Of a DNA stretch of 64,000 nt, positions 31,216-43,639 are shown piece after piece (the stretch's first letter is position 1; each line of letters begins with the position of its first letter). The stretch comes from Panulirus ornatus. Its lineage: Eukaryota; Arthropoda; Malacostraca; Decapoda; Palinuridae. Below the pieces are notes generated by a model. That model searched no databases, was not told where the DNA came from, and saw nothing but the letters and a program-made list of their open reading frames with translations. Where the stretch lies: the NCBI RefSeq assembly GCF_036320965.1, contig NC_092258.1, forward strand, positions 2,914,501 to 2,978,500. Direction: 5' to 3'. A program made the position numbers and the translations under genes.

Positions 31216-32283
31216 TATATAACTCTGTTTCAGCCAGGCGGTGCGTTCAAACCCTCCGCAGTAATTAACCGCGAACAACTGAACAGTTTTTAATTTTGAC
31301 AATGGAGGCCCGAAATTTGCATTTTAACAGTGAGAGATTGACTAATTCCGGTGTGAAATATCAAAAAGGCTTCATGTTCTCGTATATTGCCCTAAAAAAG
31401 ATTCGAAACAAATGAATCACACTCCGTCAGAGAACGTATGATAGAGTGACAAAACCAGGGTGACTTGAACGCGCTCTCAGCAGAACGCTTTAATAACACG
31501 ATTTTCAAAACCTTCAGAGCAGTCAAAATGGCCACTACTGATGTGAGCAGAGTGGCCTTTAAGAATACATTTATCTTGCGTAGGACACGTCTTGTCCTAC
31601 GTTCGAAAAGTCTGGTTTGACATCATCTGCGCTGATAGTGACTGCAGGCGTCCCCAGGTCCCTTTACAATGTCTTCCAAGGACACAGAACTCCTCAGAAG
31701 CCTGCGTGTCCACGATGAACGCCTTAGTTATAACAAAGCTTGCTTAATCTTCTCAGACAAGGCATAACTCTACATGTTCTATCCACTGGCATCTAAAGCT
31801 ACTCCGGCACATCAGGAGAACTTCAACTGAAGGGGGAAATGGAGTGTATGACTGACCGTCTAAATAAAATGGCCCGTGCCAGGCCAAAGCATGGCCGATC
31901 TTTCAGAACATCCACCTAATTCGACCAATGTAGTGTGTCCCCAAGCCTCGACCATCCAATTTCAACTACACTGAAACCAGTTCGGTAATCCGATCACTCA
32001 TGAAGCTGTGCCTTACAACCAATTCTATTTCAGTATGGAAAAAATCCAGATTTTTTCATGAGGGATACATAGATATTAATGACAAATGGGATTTCAACCC
32101 GGCTGGCGCCGTATGAAAGCTACTTAACGTGTTAAGAGCTAAGCTATTTTGGACACCACAGTCCCCTCGTCACCTCCTACAAAGGAAAGCTCCGTCAGTT
32201 AATTAACCCCTTTGAGACCGTTACAACCCTTGGGTATAATAGCCTAGCCCTTAATATTACCTTTAAGGGTCAAATCAAAGGAT
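31216..32283. other. No feature seen
   Basis: Non-repetitive sequence with no supported gene. Confidence 0.35.
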
Positions 32284-32388
32284 GCCATTATACCTAAGAG
32301 CCGTACCGTTATGTTACAAGGGCCATACCGTCATGTTATAAGGGCTGTATTGTCGAGTTACAAGAGTCGTACCGTCGTGTTACAGGGG
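32284..32388. repeat. 22-bp minisatellite, about four units
   Basis: Units of the form GTCGTACCGTCGTGTTACAG are repeated four times with 3-5 differences. A related array occurs at 56525-56600. Confidence 0.7.
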
Positions 32389-32519
32389 TACATCCAAAGT
32401 GTGACTGGCGACTGTTCCTGATACGTATTTCTCAATCATTTCCTCATCAATACGACAGATTTCAGAAGGCCCACGTGAGTACCCTAATAATTCTCACAAA
32501 TGACTACTAATTTCTGAAG

Positions 32520-32625
32520 GCAATTATAAAGCACAGGAGAGATTCGAACCCACGTAGCACTGGATAAGGATTTAGAATCCTTGACTGATGGAATAACTTG
32601 CCCCACCCACCATACTAACATAAAC
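32520..32625 (-). tRNA. tRNA-like sequence, probably SINE head or pseudogene
   Basis: On the - strand GTGGGTTCGAATCTC resembles a T-arm/B box. An anticodon-type arm AAGGA-TTCTAAA-TCCTT (anticodon TCT, Arg) lies at the right distance before it. The acceptor and D-arm do not fold well. It is likely a tRNA-derived repeat or a decayed tRNA gene. Confidence 0.3.
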
Positions 32626-33159
32626 ACAAATCCAGTTGTCGTTTTCACGGCTCACCATCAACCATTACTTGAGAGGGTCTCCAAAACTACGAAGTACAAC
32701 ACATTACGAATGAAATCACGGAGACACAATACGGAATAAATTTACAATACTGATTTGAGCATACAGACGATAATGATAACAAATCCTTCGGCGAGCAACT
32801 CATAACTATAGACGGGATACGAACCCTCCTCTACAGCCTCAGCTTTCCTGAACCATCCCTATGCCCTCTATGTACAGCTAGGTTAGATGAACGGAGGGCT
32901 TAACTACCCCATCTTTAGCAAGATCATGGTTGCTCAGGGGTCACAGGCTCTGGGTAATACACCATACCAACTGGGCTCCAATGACGAACGTCTGTCTCCG
33001 GGAAAGGAGGAGAAACAAGATACTCTAGATGAAATGATCAACGACAACTACTGACGGAGGGCGAGGAGCATTTTCACAAGTTGGACTTTAATGTAATACA
33101 GAAAAGCTGTTAGTTCAGGACTGGGATTTGGATTGTGACCACGGAGAGGTGCGTTAAGT

Positions 33160-33350
33160 CCCAGGAGTCGTAGTGTTAGGTGTGATTAGAGGGAGGCTAA
33201 GGTCAGAGGTCGCAGTTTAAAAGTGATCAGCGGGAGGTGGTAAGGTCATAGGTCGCAGTTTAAATGATCAGAGCAAGGTGCTAAGGTCAGAAGTCGCAGT
33301 TTAAGTGATCAGAGGGAGGTACTAAGGTCACAGGCCGCAGTTTGAGTCCA
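33160..33350. repeat. About 45-bp minisatellite, four units
   Basis: Repeated phrase GAGGTGCTAAGGTCAGAGG, then TCGCAGTTTAAGTGATCAG. Confidence 0.75.
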
Positions 33351-33667
33351 TGACTCGGCCTGAGTCATCACACAGGTCGGAGGTGGTGGCGGCGGCGGTG
33401 CTAAGACCAGGGCACAACACGTACCTCACCCTCCTGACTTACAAACTGTAGGGGACAGGTTCCTCCTGCGTCCCCTGCCTCAACTTTCTATCTCAACTCT
33501 GTCGTCCCCGGGCCGTTTGTCTGGGGAGGAGCCACAACTTTGTCAATCAGTTTTAAGGGTGGGAGTTCTTTCTCTGCTTTATGGCTTTCCTTCTCCTAAT
33601 GTCCTCGAATTCATTTTCATACAGTAATGGAGATATTAATACATCAAGTCAGAGAAAAAAATACTTT

Positions 33668-33786
<119 letters not shown>

Positions 33787-33966
33787 ACAGCCCCGGGGTC
33801 CCTTTCATGAAGACGGGCACCTGTAGCCTAGAGCAGCAAGGAAAAGATGGACTTCTCTGGAGTAAGAGGTTCCTTGACAAGGTTGTACTCCTTTCCGCTG
33901 ACGAACGACAATGTTATACAGCCACGGCAAACGGGAGTTTTCGCTCGCGGTACAACATTTAGCGAG

Positions 33967-33969
<3 letters not shown>

Positions 33970-34042
<73 letters not shown>
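33970..34042. repeat. (TA)n microsatellite
   Basis: About 72 bases of TA. Confidence 0.98.
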
Positions 34043-34043
<1 letters not shown>

Positions 34044-34131
34044 CCGACTCCGCCTTCTATATTTATGTACGATGTTTACGTAAATATGAGTATATGACAA
34101 CCGGAGGAGGAAAACAGTTTACCAAGTGATG

Positions 34132-34132
<1 letters not shown>

Positions 34133-34200
<68 letters not shown>
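34133..34200. repeat. (CT)n microsatellite
   Basis: 68 bases of CT followed by a G-run. Confidence 0.98.
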
Positions 34201-34202
<2 letters not shown>

Positions 34203-34439
34203 GGGGTTTAAAAAAAGAAACACCACACTGGGAAAAGTAAGAGTAAGTAAAATCAGAGTTTATTCGAAAAAATAGTGAAGTACATGGAATATTTCCAGCC
34301 AAGCCAATGTCAACACCGAGGAGCCGTGTAACACAGAGGAAAAATCCCCGTATGAACAAAGCCACGAATTCAAACGCTTTCTGCTAAATTTCAAGCTGGA
34401 CGAATATACAACTGTGAATTATTTGTTGACCAAGATCAA

Positions 34440-34650
34440 ACATACTACAACCATCTCAAACGCTCGGGTACAAGACAAGGCAATCATATCAACGGCTCCG
34501 CGACTACATAGGCACTGCACCACCACAGAAGGGTCCGTTACTAAGCACTGCAACCACCAGACACTCCTGTACTAGGCACTACAACCACCACAAAGGCTCC
34601 GTACTAGGCACTGCAACCATCTTAAACACCAAAGTACTAGGGACTGCAAC
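34440..34650. repeat. Minisatellite, unit about 37-40 bp
   Basis: The phrase GTACTAGGCACTGCAACCAC recurs about five times with CACAAAGGCTCC between. Confidence 0.75.
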
Positions 34651-37600
34651 TTTCTTGAAAATTCCTTTAGGAAGAAAGAAGATAAACCAACAGATATAGA
34701 TCAATATTACAATATTCTTGCTTAAGATATTCCATCAATTTGGAGTTCTAATTCGAGTCTACTTTAAACGCATTGTAATACACATACACGAACGATGAAC
34801 TATAATCAATGACAAATATAAGGCTTCAAGTGACGGACTAGCCGACGTATACCATACAATCTAACGAATTCAGACTGGGAGTGGGAAACTGATTTGAAAG
34901 GCCGATGTTACACAGGAAATTATTTATCTGTAACCAAAAATAAAGGCGACCTTAAGGGTCTATTTCTCTATTTGGCGATACAAAGAGTACAGGACCGCAG
35001 CTTGACCCAACCTAAGTCCATGAGAAAAGACTTCTCACCGAAGATTCCATGAGCATATAGTAACCAAAGACAATTCAAGAAGATCTCCCAAAGCCAACAA
35101 CTTATAATGCCCGCGAGTAGAATAGTGCGTTTCACAATGCCTCACGTGAATCCTCCAGCGGGGAGATCCTCGTCATCTGAAGTAGGTTCGTAGCCTCATC
35201 TTCCATGGCGCAGGAAACTCTAAGCGATATCAGTGGATAACGTCGAGGGCACATTACTCGAGTCTAACACGGCGTACCCCAGCATGCTCTAGTGACACTT
35301 CCCAGCTAATAACACTAGGTTTACAGAAACGTAAGTCTGACAAAGGTTTTGGGATCCAAGCCAACTATACCCAAAGTACAGTAACCCAGTGATACTAGCC
35401 TAGTCCAAAATGTTTTAAAAGTAAATCATCAATCGACAAGTCCGGGTGAACATTAACCCCTCGCTCTTATCTCTTCTAAGGTGGAATAATTCAAGACCAC
35501 TAACCTCTTCCTTTAACTCAGCTCCCTGAATTCTGAAAGCAACTTTGCTACCTTCCTGTGGAGTGTCTTTGCTTATATGCATTTCCTGGGAAAAAGTTGA
35601 CAGTTTTAGCGCCCTCTTCCTCTTAATCTCTTTTTCTTATCAAACATCACAAACTTTCACCGTTCATAAAATCTATTTCCTCTACCGCTTGAGTCCCATC
35701 TACCCATTATTCTGGCCTAAGGTCTCTGATCTTGGTCCCCAGTTTTAGCCCACCTGCCATGGTTTCTGTCCCCTTGCCCTAAGGCTCGCTCGAGTCCCCT
35801 GATTTCCTGTCTTATAACAGGCCCATGTTATATGACAGACGATGAAATTATCAGCAAAGGAAGTTCAATATATTATTGCATTAATTCATCGACATTACCA
35901 TTTAAGTACACGTCATATAAAACTACGTGATTTAGGTATTAACAATATTTCACACTGACAGTATAAATCATACTCCTCCCTACTTCAGAATCGCCTGATG
36001 GATCAAGATTAATTACATGAATTTAAAGCAGATTAAAACATGGTTCTCGACATTTAATTTCTATCTTCAGGTCTACCGAGGAATATCGTAAATGAAGGTG
36101 ACAAGTGTCCCTTGGACACAATACTCCAGACCATGACGATAGAATTCAAAATTGGTGTGATACCACATATCTGAATTCAAACACATGAACACAAGTCACT
36201 GTGCAAACTTGACCACACTTCATTATATACACAGTACCACATCCTCTTACCACATCATCAAACATCAAATTATCTCACCGCATTTTCGCATATCATATAT
36301 TGTTCTTGAATGGCGACGTTGACTAATATACTGCTTTCATAATACTGTTGTCAACAAGAATTATTCCAACAGATTTTTACAATTAGTACTGACACGCCGA
36401 AAGGGGTGGGGGATCTTTCAGCTCTAAGAAATACTTCAGGGACCTATAACTTTACCTCCCATCCTGTACCTATATATCAGTGTATGTTACTTGGAGAGAA
36501 CCTACAGAAAGCCTAACCATAAATCTAAAGTATAAATATACTGGGCTACTTACGGAAGATCTAAGATCAGAAACTGCATGGCGGTATTTCATATACACTC
36601 AATTTATCAGCTTTTATTAACGTCTATATTGGCAATATCGTTTCCAGACCATCTATTTTTTCATGGTCATTATCTAGTTTTTATACATTTATAAAGCTGT
36701 AATTCTAGGTACTGTATCTTATGTATTGCTTGCATATTATTTAAGGACATGGTTTTGAATCCATACCAACTCGCTAAGAACAGCAGGTGGGTTCAGTTCA
36801 ATACCATTGTGTGAAAAACAAATAGAGAAATCCCCAAATAAGTTTTAGCAGCATGGAAAATATACCTTCATCCGCTGAGAATACTTCGCACAACAATCTC
36901 CGTTCCGGACTAGTTTTAACATTTAACGCAGTTAAACCAGCAGGACAATACAGCTAAGATCAAAGCAGCCTTGGACACGACTCTTGCCGCCAGAACAGAA
37001 TTATTGCTAACTGATGAATATCGAGTAGTTTAATTTCTCTTGTGTTCATAGTTTTAAAAGTCACATTTTTTGGTGTGAAATCTGAGGAGGACGGGACGAG
37101 AGACCACGGAAAGGGTCAGACAAGAAACTTACAAAATCATACGTTTTTTTACAATGACATATTAACTTTTCCTTTTCCATAGTTCTAAAACGACCAATCA
37201 TTACCGGAATCAAGATGAATCATTTGGACACCTTTAACGAATTATTTCTGACTGATTAAGAGCGTGCGATTTGAGGTGCTTTCGTTTTACTTGAACGGAC
37301 GCACGATGTACGTGAAGTACCGCCTGTTTCTTATATCCGGGGAAAAAGTTTCCTTTTAATCCTACCATCTAATTCCTGATCAGAAATGACAAAAGTCTGC
37401 GTGGCCTATGTTGCAATAAAATAGTCATTCTAATCTTTGCCTTTACGAACAACACACTTATATGCCAGGACCGCTATCGATAAGCGGTTTCGGAGGACTA
37501 GAGAATGGATAAATCCGTTTTATTAATACGGGTATCAAATCATCTATTATCTGCGTTACAGATCATACACAGACCTGATTGTAAGGCTCTGTGGAAGTTG

Positions 37601-38149
37601 AGGTCCCTACCTATAACATTCGGCAGAACGAAAAACTACACCGAATGTGGAATGTTTGCACCTTTACGTTCGCCATAAAACTGCCTTCGACCTCAATTGG
37701 ATTTGTTTAGGAACGATATAGAATATACAAGTGTGAAGATTCTTTAGTTAAACACAGCCGATATAAATTGATCTTTGTTACAAGCCACAAAAGCAAATGA
37801 ACAACTTTGATAAAAGAAGATTGTGATGGTTTCAGTTGATACTTTCTGCCCTTTAACACATATACGCCCATAAAGTCAGACAGTTGTGCTCTACTGTTAA
37901 TGCTTATAACATCTTTATTCAAATAATTTTGGTCTGAAACAAGTATTTAATGTACCTCCTATGTTGTCAGGAACAAGTCTGAGTCCATATTGGACTTGAC
38001 CGTTACCGAACTTCGCCTGCTTACGCCGCGGGTGAAGTTACCTTCCTGTTAGGTTTGTACAGGATTGTGCTAGTGTTACAGACCGCAGTAGCACACTTGC
38101 AACAAGTTATTTAATGTGGGTAAAGTTCACGATGATCTCAAGTTCTTCA
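34651..38149. other. No gene supported
   Basis: No coding or transposon signal that I can defend over this 3.5 kb. Confidence 0.35.
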
Positions 38150-38560
38150 TATAGTTCTCTAAGAACAACTTAAGTGTCATTATAGGCCAATATCCGCACG
38201 TAACGTCATGTCGAAAGCAGTCGAGGGCGTCATCTTCAATTCGTTAAATGACTATATTATGCAAAACGAACTTCTCTATTAACTGTAATCCGTGCTCCGT
38301 CCTACCCACTCACCCGACACCAGTTTGATCTGTCGTCACGGTCACATCAAACGGGAGTGTGATCAGGGCAATTACACAGGTTCTGTTATGCTTAGCTTAG
38401 AGATTACCTTTGATACCGTAAACTATGCTGGACTGATAAACAAAAACTGAATGCTATCGGTATGAACAATGATTCTGTAGACTGGCTCAAGTCTTTGTGA
38501 ACTGGTCGCAAACAAACAACCATAGTGAATGGTCCAGATATCCTTTTAAGATACTGGTAC
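38150..38560 (+). pseudogene. Decayed LINE reverse transcriptase fragment (CR1/Jockey group)
   Basis: With frame changes, the + strand reads MSKAVEGVIFNSLNDYIMQN, then TGSVMLSLEITFDTVNYAGL and INKN, and NNDSVDWLKSL, a stop, TGRKQTTIVNG. This order matches the fingers-to-palm region of CR1/Jockey-type reverse transcriptases (YL-x-x-N-LL; TGAV-LDL-KAFDTVNH; TGR-Q-V-NG). The catalytic Asp region has changed (LEITFD for LDLTKAFD). Stops show it is dead. Confidence 0.6.
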
Positions 38561-38715
38561 GAATTGTTGGAACAGTTAACCAATGCTAATTAAACGATTC
38601 CAAATTAAAAATTCTAGAACAGTTGTTAAAGGGCATCTCGTGTCTTAAATCTTACTGGACAGTCAAAACTGCTTTATATATTGTCATCTGCTTTAACACG
38701 CACTTAACTCTTGTT

Positions 38716-38960
38716 AATAAACAGGTACGCGTCATATCTATAATTTTTTCTAAGTCAATCGTTAATAAACAGGTAAGCGTCATATTTATAAAATTTTCTG
38801 TCAATCGTTGTGCGTGCCATGTTGTCTGTCACCCACTTCGTAGAAGACCTGTGGAAAGAATTATCTAATGGTTTCGGGGATTATCCTCTGCAATTATTTC
38901 CATGTTCTATAATGTTTGGAAATTATCCTCTGCAAATATTTCCATGTTTTATAATGTTTT
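38716..38960. repeat. Two short tandem duplications
   Basis: TTAATAAACAGGTACGCGTC recurs about 50 bases later (38716 and 38762). GGATTATCCTCTGCAA-TTATTTCCATG recurs at 38878 and 38920. Confidence 0.65.
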
Positions 38961-39317
38961 TCGCGCAAATTAAATCATATTACGAAAAGATACTGTTTCT
39001 TGTCCTTCTCACGTCGACGCTGCTTTACATAACAACTGTAACCGTTGTCGTAACTCATCAGATACAGCGGAAAGAGTTAGGATGCAAATGAGGTACGTGT
39101 CTCCCTGTCACTGTTAAACTGTCTAGTTCAATTTATTCTGAAAATATGAGACAGCAACTTTGCTGTACACTTTTGTCGAGAATCATGTATCTCTTTAATA
39201 ATGAAAAGTTTAACTTGTCAGAGGAAGCACTGAATACCGGGCGAGAAATCTGTTCAACAGCTGGAAAAAGTAATTCTTTTTTACCTCTGAAATAAGTTCA
39301 AATCAACAAATCATCCA

Positions 39318-39600
39318 CAAAAATTCCTTAGCTCACATTTCATCCACACACACACACTTCCTTATCTAACATCTCATCCTACACACACTTCTTATCAAAC
39401 ATCTTATCCACACACGAACACTTTCTTTATAACCTCTCCGCCACACCCGCATTCCCTTATATAGCATCTCATCCACGCAAACTTTGCTAGCATCTCATCT
39501 ATACACGCTTCCTCATCCATCACATTCAGTAACACCTAAATCTCCATCTCATCTACGTACACAAACACCTCATCCACCTGCTAAATCTCTTCGTCCACAC
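39318..39600. repeat. Degenerate repeat of CATCTCATCCACACAC type
   Basis: About eight units of 25-40 bases with ACATCTCATCCACACACAC and TTCCTTAT. Confidence 0.65.
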
Positions 39601-41435
39601 CTACATCTTACCCTATAACCTCATCCTAGCAAATTTCCATTATAATACCGATTCACCAATCTAATTTTTTTCCCTGACAGCATTTCCTCCGAAATTCGAC
39701 ATTTTTTTTTTTTAGTTCATCCTTCACCCAAGCTACTGCGTTTTCTGTGACACGGCGCAGTTGGCTGGCCACCAACCGCCGCGCTGGGCTACTAGTTCCA
39801 ACAAGATTATAAAATATGGACTGAATTTGAAATCAAGCTGCACAGCGGCTGCTGTGATAAGAAATACCGGGCTCAATTTTGTATCGGTGCCTTTCTTTTC
39901 ATTTCGTTGGGCTACGTCAAATCTCTTGCGTTGGTGGAACTGTATAATATGCATTTACCTGACGAAAATCAGTACCAAGAAATCTAATATCCTAACGTAC
40001 CTTTACACTTTTCTAAGTAGGAAGCTACAGGTGGAATACAGTTCAACTAATTACGACGAATTCAATAATATAATTCTTCATCTATGCAGATGTTAGAACT
40101 TCCGCGCCGTAAGGTACATACCCGCAGCCTCGCCGCTATGTCCCATACCCGTACCCATAAAAGCTAGGTCACATTCGACCACACAGTCGCGTCACATCTT
40201 CGAATATGGGCCTAGGATCGAGGATGTGCATGTCTTCTCAATAATTTTAACCCAGATTCTGTAAGTGACAGCAAACACCTGATATTAAGGGTTTATTAAG
40301 ATAATGTTCTAGCCGCAATCTAATAATTTTCGTCCATTACGTCAGATAGCTCCTAACCTAACCAATCTTTCCTCACTATCCTGTGCTAACCTACTTTTCT
40401 ACTGCAATGGAGGGTAATGCCGGGCGACCAGCTTCAAGCGGCGTAGTGGTCGGGATAGGTGTGGGTGAATAAGCACCGGGCAAGTACTTCCTACAAGTGA
40501 TACGAGGCCCTGCTGCGCAACAGAATTTACTTCAAACTCAATGGCCTATGTCAAAACACACATACAATGACGCTGACCGGCCGAACAAATCACCTGTCAC
40601 CAGCCAGTTGCACACCGACCATCGGACGGGAATAGTTGCAACAACACCCGTATCTGAACCCTTATGGAAGAACGGACAAAAGCTAAAGAAAGTCTAAAAT
40701 GTCTGTTCGTCGGTACCTATTTAGTTCTACCCGTAAATTTACAGGTAAATACAGGTACTCTTCTGACTCTATGGTTAAAGGAACTCTGATGTCAGGTTTT
40801 TATCAACAAAATGATCGTGCGCAAGCTAATTTGGATAGCCATCCAATATACGCATCGATTTTTCTGAGTTTATTAACTATGCTGAATTGCTAATCATGAA
40901 GAATTCAATCATATGCAGAAGCTAGAACTGAAGCGCCCATACAGTATATGTATCCGTCACCTCCCAACAACAGAGACGTCCCGTATCCTAAGTACTGGGT
41001 CACGGATGCTTCCGCACTCTACCTCTCGCAAGAGATTATTCCAGAAGTTCATCACTCTGTTCAAAATAATATTTCCTTTATGTGCAACCTTGAGTGTTCC
41101 TCACACATGCTACTACCACTAGTGTCATTTCAATATCAACGAAACCGACGCTCCTGGGCACTGGCATAGCCAGGGGGTTGGGCAAGTGGGACGGGAACCA
41201 AGGTTAACGTCACAGCGCTTTAAATGCTTACTGAACCGAGCTGCATTGCTGAAATGATGTACTTATACATTAAAGTTTACCCTCTAAATATGTGGATTGC
41301 TTAATTCTGGGTATGGCTCACCATTCCCCTTCCCCACCAGAAAAAACGCTACGCTAATATCTTTATAACCTCCGTAATATCCCCATCTTCATATTGAAAA
41401 CCCGAGTTTTGGTAGACATGTATGCTTTACTAACA
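39601..41435. other. No gene supported
   Basis: Open frames up to 111 residues are present but unsupported. Confidence 0.3.
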
Positions 41436-41590
41436 CCAATGTTCGTTAAACCTTAAAAGGGCTCGTTTATGTCAAACGTTTAAAGCCTATGTTAATTTTT
41501 TAAAGCCTAATTTACGTTAAACCTTTAAAACTTAATGTTAAACCTTTAAAGCTTAGTTCATGTGAAACCTTTACAGCACTGAGGATGTAA
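41436..41590. repeat. Short tandem repeat, unit about 25 bp
   Basis: TTAAACCTTTAAAGCCTA-type units repeated about six times. Confidence 0.65.
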
Positions 41591-43100
41591 AACCTCCCTA
41601 TAACTTAATAAGTTCAGTTAAAGTATTTATATATAACAATTTTGATTCAATCAAGAAACATTGCGGAACTCCATCTAACTCTTCCGGCAACACTAATGAT
41701 CAACCACTGACAATAACCCTCCGCCTTCAAACATAAATAGAACATCCAAAAAAAATCTTAATTTCCTATTCCATAGAACTGTATAGTACTCCACAGTACT
41801 TTATCAAAGGGCCATAAAATCACTCCTACAACCTCCTACAGATTGAAAGCGATCGTCAAACTACCCGTCTATGTTTACATCAAACTCACCAGGGATGGTA
41901 ATGACTACTGGGTGATCCCGTAACAAGTGCTGCTGGATGTGCGTCCTTCGTCTTCATTTGCTTCAAAATATGAATATGTCTCAGAACAGATGAAATGCAG
42001 TAATATCCTCAGCTCGATAGATCTCTCCGTCTCACAGGGAGGTGTTCAAATCACTATACACAGGCGTAGTTTCCTACGTTAGAGTTCGAATAGGCACAAA
42101 CTTAACGTCCTCACTCCAACGCTGCCAAGCGAGCACTAACGTCCGCTGCATACGGAAACCCTGGGGCATGCCGGAAGTGACCGAAAATGGCCTAATTACG
42201 CTTTCGATTTTGAATAGAATTGAAATGCACGAAATCTAGTGTTTATCGGGGTTTACTATAACTTTATGTTTATCAAATGTGATGCATGTAATGTTTTGGG
42301 AATATTATTTTACGTTCTTTTAAGGAATTACATACAAATACGTAGGAGTTGGGTTAATGAGTGCTTCCACGATTAGTAATTTTTCATAATCAATGGTTTG
42401 TTTTCATACGTTACGTTTAGAGAAATATGAAACATTTCATTGTTTGTAAACACGACGTTTATGGAGTAAATCCATCGAGAAGGTACATTTATAATACTCT
42501 CTATTATCAGTTTTTTCAGTTTACTGATTATTAATGTTACTTTTCTTTCTATTATAAGAAAATTGAATATTCATAGGTAAAGTATTTAACCTGGGCGAGA
42601 AAATGAATCTGCTCCAGCAGGTAGGCTGGTATTTGACAGAGTTGATCTGTTCAATTTCAACAGCCATCCATAATGACGTGGAGGCCCTATGTTAAGGGAG
42701 AAGGTAAAATTGAAGAGCCAAGGCTTATTGCGTTGTAGTTAGATGCTAGAGGACAGAATGATGAGAATTTATCGAAGGTGGAGGAGGTTTGGGGTGAGGG
42801 TAGGAGCTAAGGCGAGGCAGTGGAGGGTGGATGAGATACAATTGACATCAGACAGTCGTGGGTTGACTGTAAACATGAGGGATGGAGGATGGATGACTGA
42901 TGTCTACTGGGTGCGGAGCGAAATTAGAGGTCAGAGTTGATGCGAGTTGTACCTGTTGGGTGCTGGTGTAGGGTAAAGATAGACAGTCGAATCATCCGGC
43001 TGGACCATAGTTTATTGTTACTGCAGTATCTACACACTCAGTACCACGGACAAAGGTAAAGAGAGCGCCGTATAGGGGAGCTTACTAAAGTACATAATAA
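41591..43100. other. No gene supported
   Basis: Nothing defensible. Confidence 0.3.
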
Positions 43101-43496
43101 TAATAATAATTTAATACAAAGACTCCGTGGATGACAAATGAGCCTCCCTGCGCAGGCACCGCGCAGGAGGCGCGGGGGTTTTCTTGCGCACGGCCCCACC
43201 CTCGTCGGGAGAGTCCTCTCTGGCCTAAACCTGACACGGCGTTGCTTCTTCTTCACCCTGGAACCAAACCAGCGTCGTGAAGCCTTGCGTCCACGAGTGA
43301 CCAATGGCATTTGGTTCAGGAGCTTGACAAATTTATTTTTTTTCCCCACACTACATCTAACACATGAACATTTGTAACTACATAGTTAAGGACAAGAAAC
43401 GGAACAAAACCATCGAAGCATCAGCAAAGGTATTACATGCACAGAGAAGGTCTCGCCCCTGGCTTCACTCCTACTCAGACACGCAAACACGGACAC

Positions 43497-43498
43497 AC

Positions 43499-43555
<57 letters not shown>
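43497..43555. repeat. (CA)n microsatellite
   Basis: About 58 bases of CA. Confidence 0.98.
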
Positions 43556-43558
<3 letters not shown>

Positions 43559-43639
43559 TGGCATGGATAAGAGGCTTCTCTCTCGTTGATGTACAACAAA
43601 TGTACCATCTTGAACACACACGATGGTGACAAACTGATC

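Noticed and set aside
32800..33000. Further tRNA-like boxes near 32820 and 32960
   Set aside because: B-box-like GGGTTCGTATCC and A-box-like GCCCAGTTGGTATGG are on the - strand, but they do not combine into a foldable tRNA or a clear SINE head.
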